7,709 bases of DNA from Phycisphaerales bacterium (GTDB taxonomy: Bacteria; Planctomycetota; Phycisphaerae; Phycisphaerales; UBA1924), in NCBI GenBank assembly GCA_030680655.1, contig JAUXUZ010000284.1, positions 1 through 7,709 of the forward strand. The letters run 5' to 3'. Shown here piece by piece: positions 5,657 to 7,709 of this stretch (within the stretch, counting starts at the first letter, position 1; every line of letters starts with the position of its first letter). The translations under genes and the position numbers were made by a program. A model generated the notes under the pieces. It was not told the DNA's origin and made no database searches. It saw only the letters and a program-made list of their open reading frames with translations.

Positions 5657-5688
5657 CACCGTTCACGCCCGGAGCGGCGTGAACGGTG
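5657..5688 (-). repeat. perfect 13-bp inverted repeat between helicase and peptidase genes
   Basis: CACCGTTCACGCC (5657-5669) pairs with GGCGTGAACGGTG (5676-5688) around a 6-nt loop (CGGAGC). No T-tract follows on either strand. On the minus strand it begins 24 nt after the helicase stop and ends 4 nt before the peptidase GTG, covering where a ribosome binding site would be. It may be a U-less terminator or 3' stabiliser for the helicase mRNA, a translational control hairpin for the peptidase, or a protein-binding operator. Confidence 0.7.
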
Positions 5689-5712
5689 GCACGAGTCTGC
5701 TCAACTCAGCGT

Positions 5713-7341
5713 TTACCCGCCGCGGAGGCCCTTGCTGGTCTTCATGCGTCCGCCCATGCGGTTGGGGGGGAGCTTGGTGGGGACGATGCCGCCGGGGAAC
5801 TTCTCGGCGTCCACCTTCTTGACGTCGGGCATGAGCGGGTTCACCGTCGCGACCAAACGGTTGACCATCTGGGGCGGCGGGGGCGGAGGCGGGGGGGCGA
5901 GCGGGGCGGTGCCGGGTCCGCCGGGGCCGAAGTTTGAGCCGCCGGGCCCGCGGTCTGTGCCCTTGAACTCGGGGTAGTGCAGGCGGGGGATCTCGGCGTT
6001 GATGAGCTGCTCGATCTGGGTGAGCAGGTCGCCGTCGTCGGGGGTGACGAACGAGTACGCCACGCCCTCGCGGCCGATGCGGGCCGTGCGCCCGACGCGG
6101 TGGACGTAGACCTCGGGGTCCTCGGGCATGTCGTAGTTGATCACGTGCGAGATGTTCTCAACGTCGATGCCGCGGCTGACCAGGTCGGATGCGACGACGA
6201 CGGAGAGCTTGCCGGCGTGGAGCTTCTCGATGATCTGGTTGCGCTTGGCCTGGCTTTTGTCGCCGTGCATGGCGTGGGCTTCGATCTTCTTGTCGTGGAG
6301 GTACTCGCAGACCTTGTCGACCGTGGACTTCATCTTGCAGAAGACGACGGTGAGCGCGGGCTCCTCGTGCAGCAGCAGGTGCGCGAGCAGGCGGCGCTTG
6401 TCCCAGTGGTTGACGGGGCAGTAGAACTGCTTGACCGTCGACGCGGTGGTGGGCCCGCCGACGGCGGCGATGACCTTCTCGGCGTCAGGCCGGCAGAACT
6501 GACGGGCCAGGCGCTCGATGTCGGGGCTGATTGTCGCCGAGGTGAAGATCGTCTGGCGCTCCTTGGGGCACTGGCTGAGGATCCTGCGGATGTCGTCGCG
6601 GAAGCCGATGTCGAGCATGCGGTCGACTTCGTCCAGGACCGCGAACTTGACGTTGCGCAGGTGCATGTACCGGCGCTCGATCATGTCCATAAGGCGGCCG
6701 GGGGTGCTGACGACGATCTGCGGGCCCTTGGCGAGCGCGTCGATCTGCTTCTGCATGCGCTCACCGCCGTAGACGGCGACGGCGCGGATGGGGGTGTACT
6801 GGCCAAGATCGCGGAGTTCCTCGGCGACCTGCACGCACAGCTCGCGCGTAGGGACCATGATCAGGGCCTGGAAGGGCGTCTCTTTGTCGGCGTTGTGCAG
6901 GATCGGCAGGCCGAAGGCGCCGGTCTTGCCGGTGCCCGTGCGGGCCTGGCCGAGCATGTCCTTGCCGGCCATCAGCGGCGGGATGAGCAGCGACTGGATC
7001 TTGGTGGGGTGAACGAACTTGAGCTCGTCGATCCCCTTGAGCACCGATGAACGCAGGCCCATCTGATGGAACGTGATCGTCCGGTCGAAGATATCGACCT
7101 TGTTTTCACGGGTCAGGACGTTGGCATCGCGCGAGCCGTCCTGGTGGATGCCCTGCGGCCCACCCTGCAGGTGTGCCGGGCCATCGGCACCGGCGGGGGG
7201 GTGGTGGGGTGACGCGGGAAGAGGCGGGGGCGTCAGGCTGGCGTGCGGATGGGTATTCGAGGCGGACTGGTCGGTGGTCATGGAAACTGAGGTCTTTCCC
7301 CCCGAGAGGCCGGGGTGAGCGTTGGTCTTGAACGGGTTCAT
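5713..7341 (-). CDS. DEAD-box ATP-dependent RNA helicase
   Basis: This 542-residue cytoplasmic RNA helicase unwinds short RNA duplexes and remodels RNA-protein complexes using ATP. All motifs are visible: Q motif (F91 to Q116), Walker A ARTGTGKT (133-140), Ia PTREL (164-168), Ib TPGR (213-216), II VLDEVDRML (DEVD 237-240 in place of DEAD), III SAT (268-270), V ASDLVSRGID (384-393) and VI HRVGRTARIGREG (414-426). An N-terminal tail of about 85 residues rich in His, Pro and Gly looks disordered. After residue 455 comes a Gly/Pro-rich linker with eight consecutive prolines (483-490) and a basic end (KLPPNRMGGRMKTSKGLRGG), probably RNA-binding. The ATG at 7341 lacks a ribosome binding site; Met21 (7281) is an alternative and would leave the core intact. 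It is divergent from alr and upstream of the peptidase gene, with a hairpin between. It resembles RhlE/DeaD-type helicases but I cannot choose a subfamily. Confidence 0.97.
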   Translation of the reverse strand: MNPFKTNAHPGLSGGKTSVSMTTDQSASNTHPHASLTPPPLPASPHHPPAGADGPAHLQGGPQGIHQDGSRDANVLTRENKVDIFDRTITFHQMGLRSSVLKGIDELKFVHPTKIQSLLIPPLMAGKDMLGQARTGTGKTGAFGLPILHNADKETPFQALIMVPTRELCVQVAEELRDLGQYTPIRAVAVYGGERMQKQIDALAKGPQIVVSTPGRLMDMIERRYMHLRNVKFAVLDEVDRMLDIGFRDDIRRILSQCPKERQTIFTSATISPDIERLARQFCRPDAEKVIAAVGGPTTASTVKQFYCPVNHWDKRRLLAHLLLHEEPALTVVFCKMKSTVDKVCEYLHDKKIEAHAMHGDKSQAKRNQIIEKLHAGKLSVVVASDLVSRGIDVENISHVINYDMPEDPEVYVHRVGRTARIGREGVAYSFVTPDDGDLLTQIEQLINAEIPRLHYPEFKGTDRGPGGSNFGPGGPGTAPLAPPPPPPPPQMVNRLVATVNPLMPDVKKVDAEKFPGGIVPTKLPPNRMGGRMKTSKGLRGG

Positions 7342-7466
7342 CGTATGATGGTCAGACGGCCGATATCGGGGTTGCCGGACGGCGTTTTGGGGCTCCGGGC
7401 GAGCACGGATGGAGCCGTGCCGGACGGTCAGCAGCCCTTGTCACCCTTCCGGGCGGAGCCCACGCC
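7342..7466. promoter_or_regulatory. divergent regulatory region between helicase and alr
   Basis: These 125 bp must carry promoters for both genes. TATGAT (7344-7349) on the plus strand matches the -10 consensus at five of six bases and overlaps the helicase start; a TTGGTC (7322-7327) 16 bp upstream is a weak -35. CCGATATCGG (7360-7369) is a perfect 10-bp palindrome. TGCCGGACGG occurs twice in direct orientation (7373-7382 and 7418-7427), 45 bp apart. GCACGG (7403-7408) and CCGTGC (7415-7420) form a 6-bp hairpin in the presumed alr leader. The palindrome and repeats could be operator sites, but nothing identifies a regulator. Confidence 0.35.
7452..7458 (+). promoter_or_regulatory. alr: ribosome binding site of alr
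   Basis: GGCGGAG, with its GGAG at 7455-7458, lies 8 nt before the GTG at 7467. It supports that start, which is also the only start codon in the frame after the stop at 7329. Confidence 0.65.
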
Positions 7467-7709
7467 GTGACCACCAGCCGAGTCGAGATTGATCTGGCCG
7501 CGATCGACAGGAATGTTTCGCTGCTGCGTCGCTGCGCCCGTGAAGGAGCGGCTAAGTCGGGCGTGCCCGAGAGCAGCGTGCAGTTCTGCGGCGTCATCAA
7601 GCAGGATGCCTACGGCCTGGGGGCCGTTCGGGTGGCTAAGCGGCTGGCCTCGATCGGCGTCGATCTGCTGGCGGTCTATTGCGCCGCCGAGGCCCGCATC
7701 CTGGCCGAG
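7467..7709 (+). CDS. alr: alanine racemase (partial, N-terminus only)
   Basis: A frame from GTG at 7467 stays open for 81 codons to the right edge; a complete enzyme has about 360-380 residues. The enzyme interconverts L- and D-alanine with pyridoxal phosphate in the cytoplasm and supplies D-alanine for peptidoglycan. The opening RVEIDLAAIDRNVSLLRR (5-22) is the typical alanine racemase N-terminus. VIKQDAYGLGA (43-53) holds the cofactor-binding Lys45 and Tyr49; most relatives read KADAYGHG, so Gln46 and Leu51 are variants. LLAVYCAAEARIL (67-79) fits the next conserved barrel strand. The catalytic Tyr near the C-terminus is outside the window. It is divergent from the helicase. A YggS-like PLP protein is a less likely alternative because the KxDAYG motif favours Alr. 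Confidence 0.93.
   Translation, partial: MTTSRVEIDLAAIDRNVSLLRRCAREGAAKSGVPESSVQFCGVIKQDAYGLGAVRVAKRLASIGVDLLAVYCAAEARILAE

Noticed and set aside
5977..7050. A 357-codon open frame on the plus strand
   Set aside because: It is antisense to the helicase core, with Val/Asp/Leu-rich composition and no recognisable motif; it is a codon-bias shadow.
7352..7600. Minus-strand frame of 82 codons over the helicase/alr gap and alr start
   Set aside because: It overlaps the conserved N-terminus of alanine racemase in antisense and has no recognisable feature.

Overview
The window is GC-rich with strong G/C bias at third codon positions and many long antisense shadow ORFs. Gene content and style (GTG/TTG starts, a disordered DEAD-box helicase with a polyproline tail, a SigK/RskA-like module) suggest a free-living bacterium. 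My best guess is Planctomycetota (Phycisphaerae-like), but this is inferred from general protein character only; no rRNA or marker gene is present. I see no mobile element, tRNA, rRNA, CRISPR array or phage gene.

Layout from left to right: (1) 1-325, minus: the N-terminal part of a metallo-beta-lactamase-fold hydrolase of the NAPE-PLD/UlaG-like type, running off the left edge. (2) 390-1802, minus: a full-length cardiolipin synthase with two membrane segments and two HKD motifs. Its GTG start lacks a ribosome binding site and sits 6 nt after a -10-like hexamer, so it may be leaderless. (3) 1841-1877: a strong intrinsic terminator for the minus strand, closing the fasciclin transcript. (4) 1977-2930, minus: a secreted protein made of two FAS1 (fasciclin) domains. 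(5) 3106-3663 and 3660-4373, plus: an ECF sigma factor and a membrane anti-sigma factor with an RskA-type C-terminal domain, coupled by a GTGA stop/start overlap and divergent from the fasciclin gene. (6) 4376-4404: a G-tract with G-quadruplex potential between convergent stop codons. (7) 4405-5652, minus: an M42-like di-metal aminopeptidase. (8) 5657-5688: a perfect 13-bp inverted repeat just upstream of the peptidase start. (9) 5713-7341, minus: a DEAD-box RNA helicase (motif II reads DEVD). (10) 7467 to the right edge, plus: the N-terminus of alanine racemase, divergent from the helicase.

The most coherent functional unit is the sigma/anti-sigma pair next to the divergent fasciclin gene. 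In Mycobacterium tuberculosis, SigK and its anti-sigma RskA control the secreted FAS1 proteins MPT70 and MPT83, and the same three gene types meet here. The likely reading is that a signal acting on the extracytoplasmic RskA-like domain frees the sigma factor, which then drives the fasciclin gene and perhaps its own operon. The other genes are housekeeping: phospholipid metabolism, peptide breakdown, RNA remodelling and D-alanine supply. No stretch over 300 bases lacks a gene.
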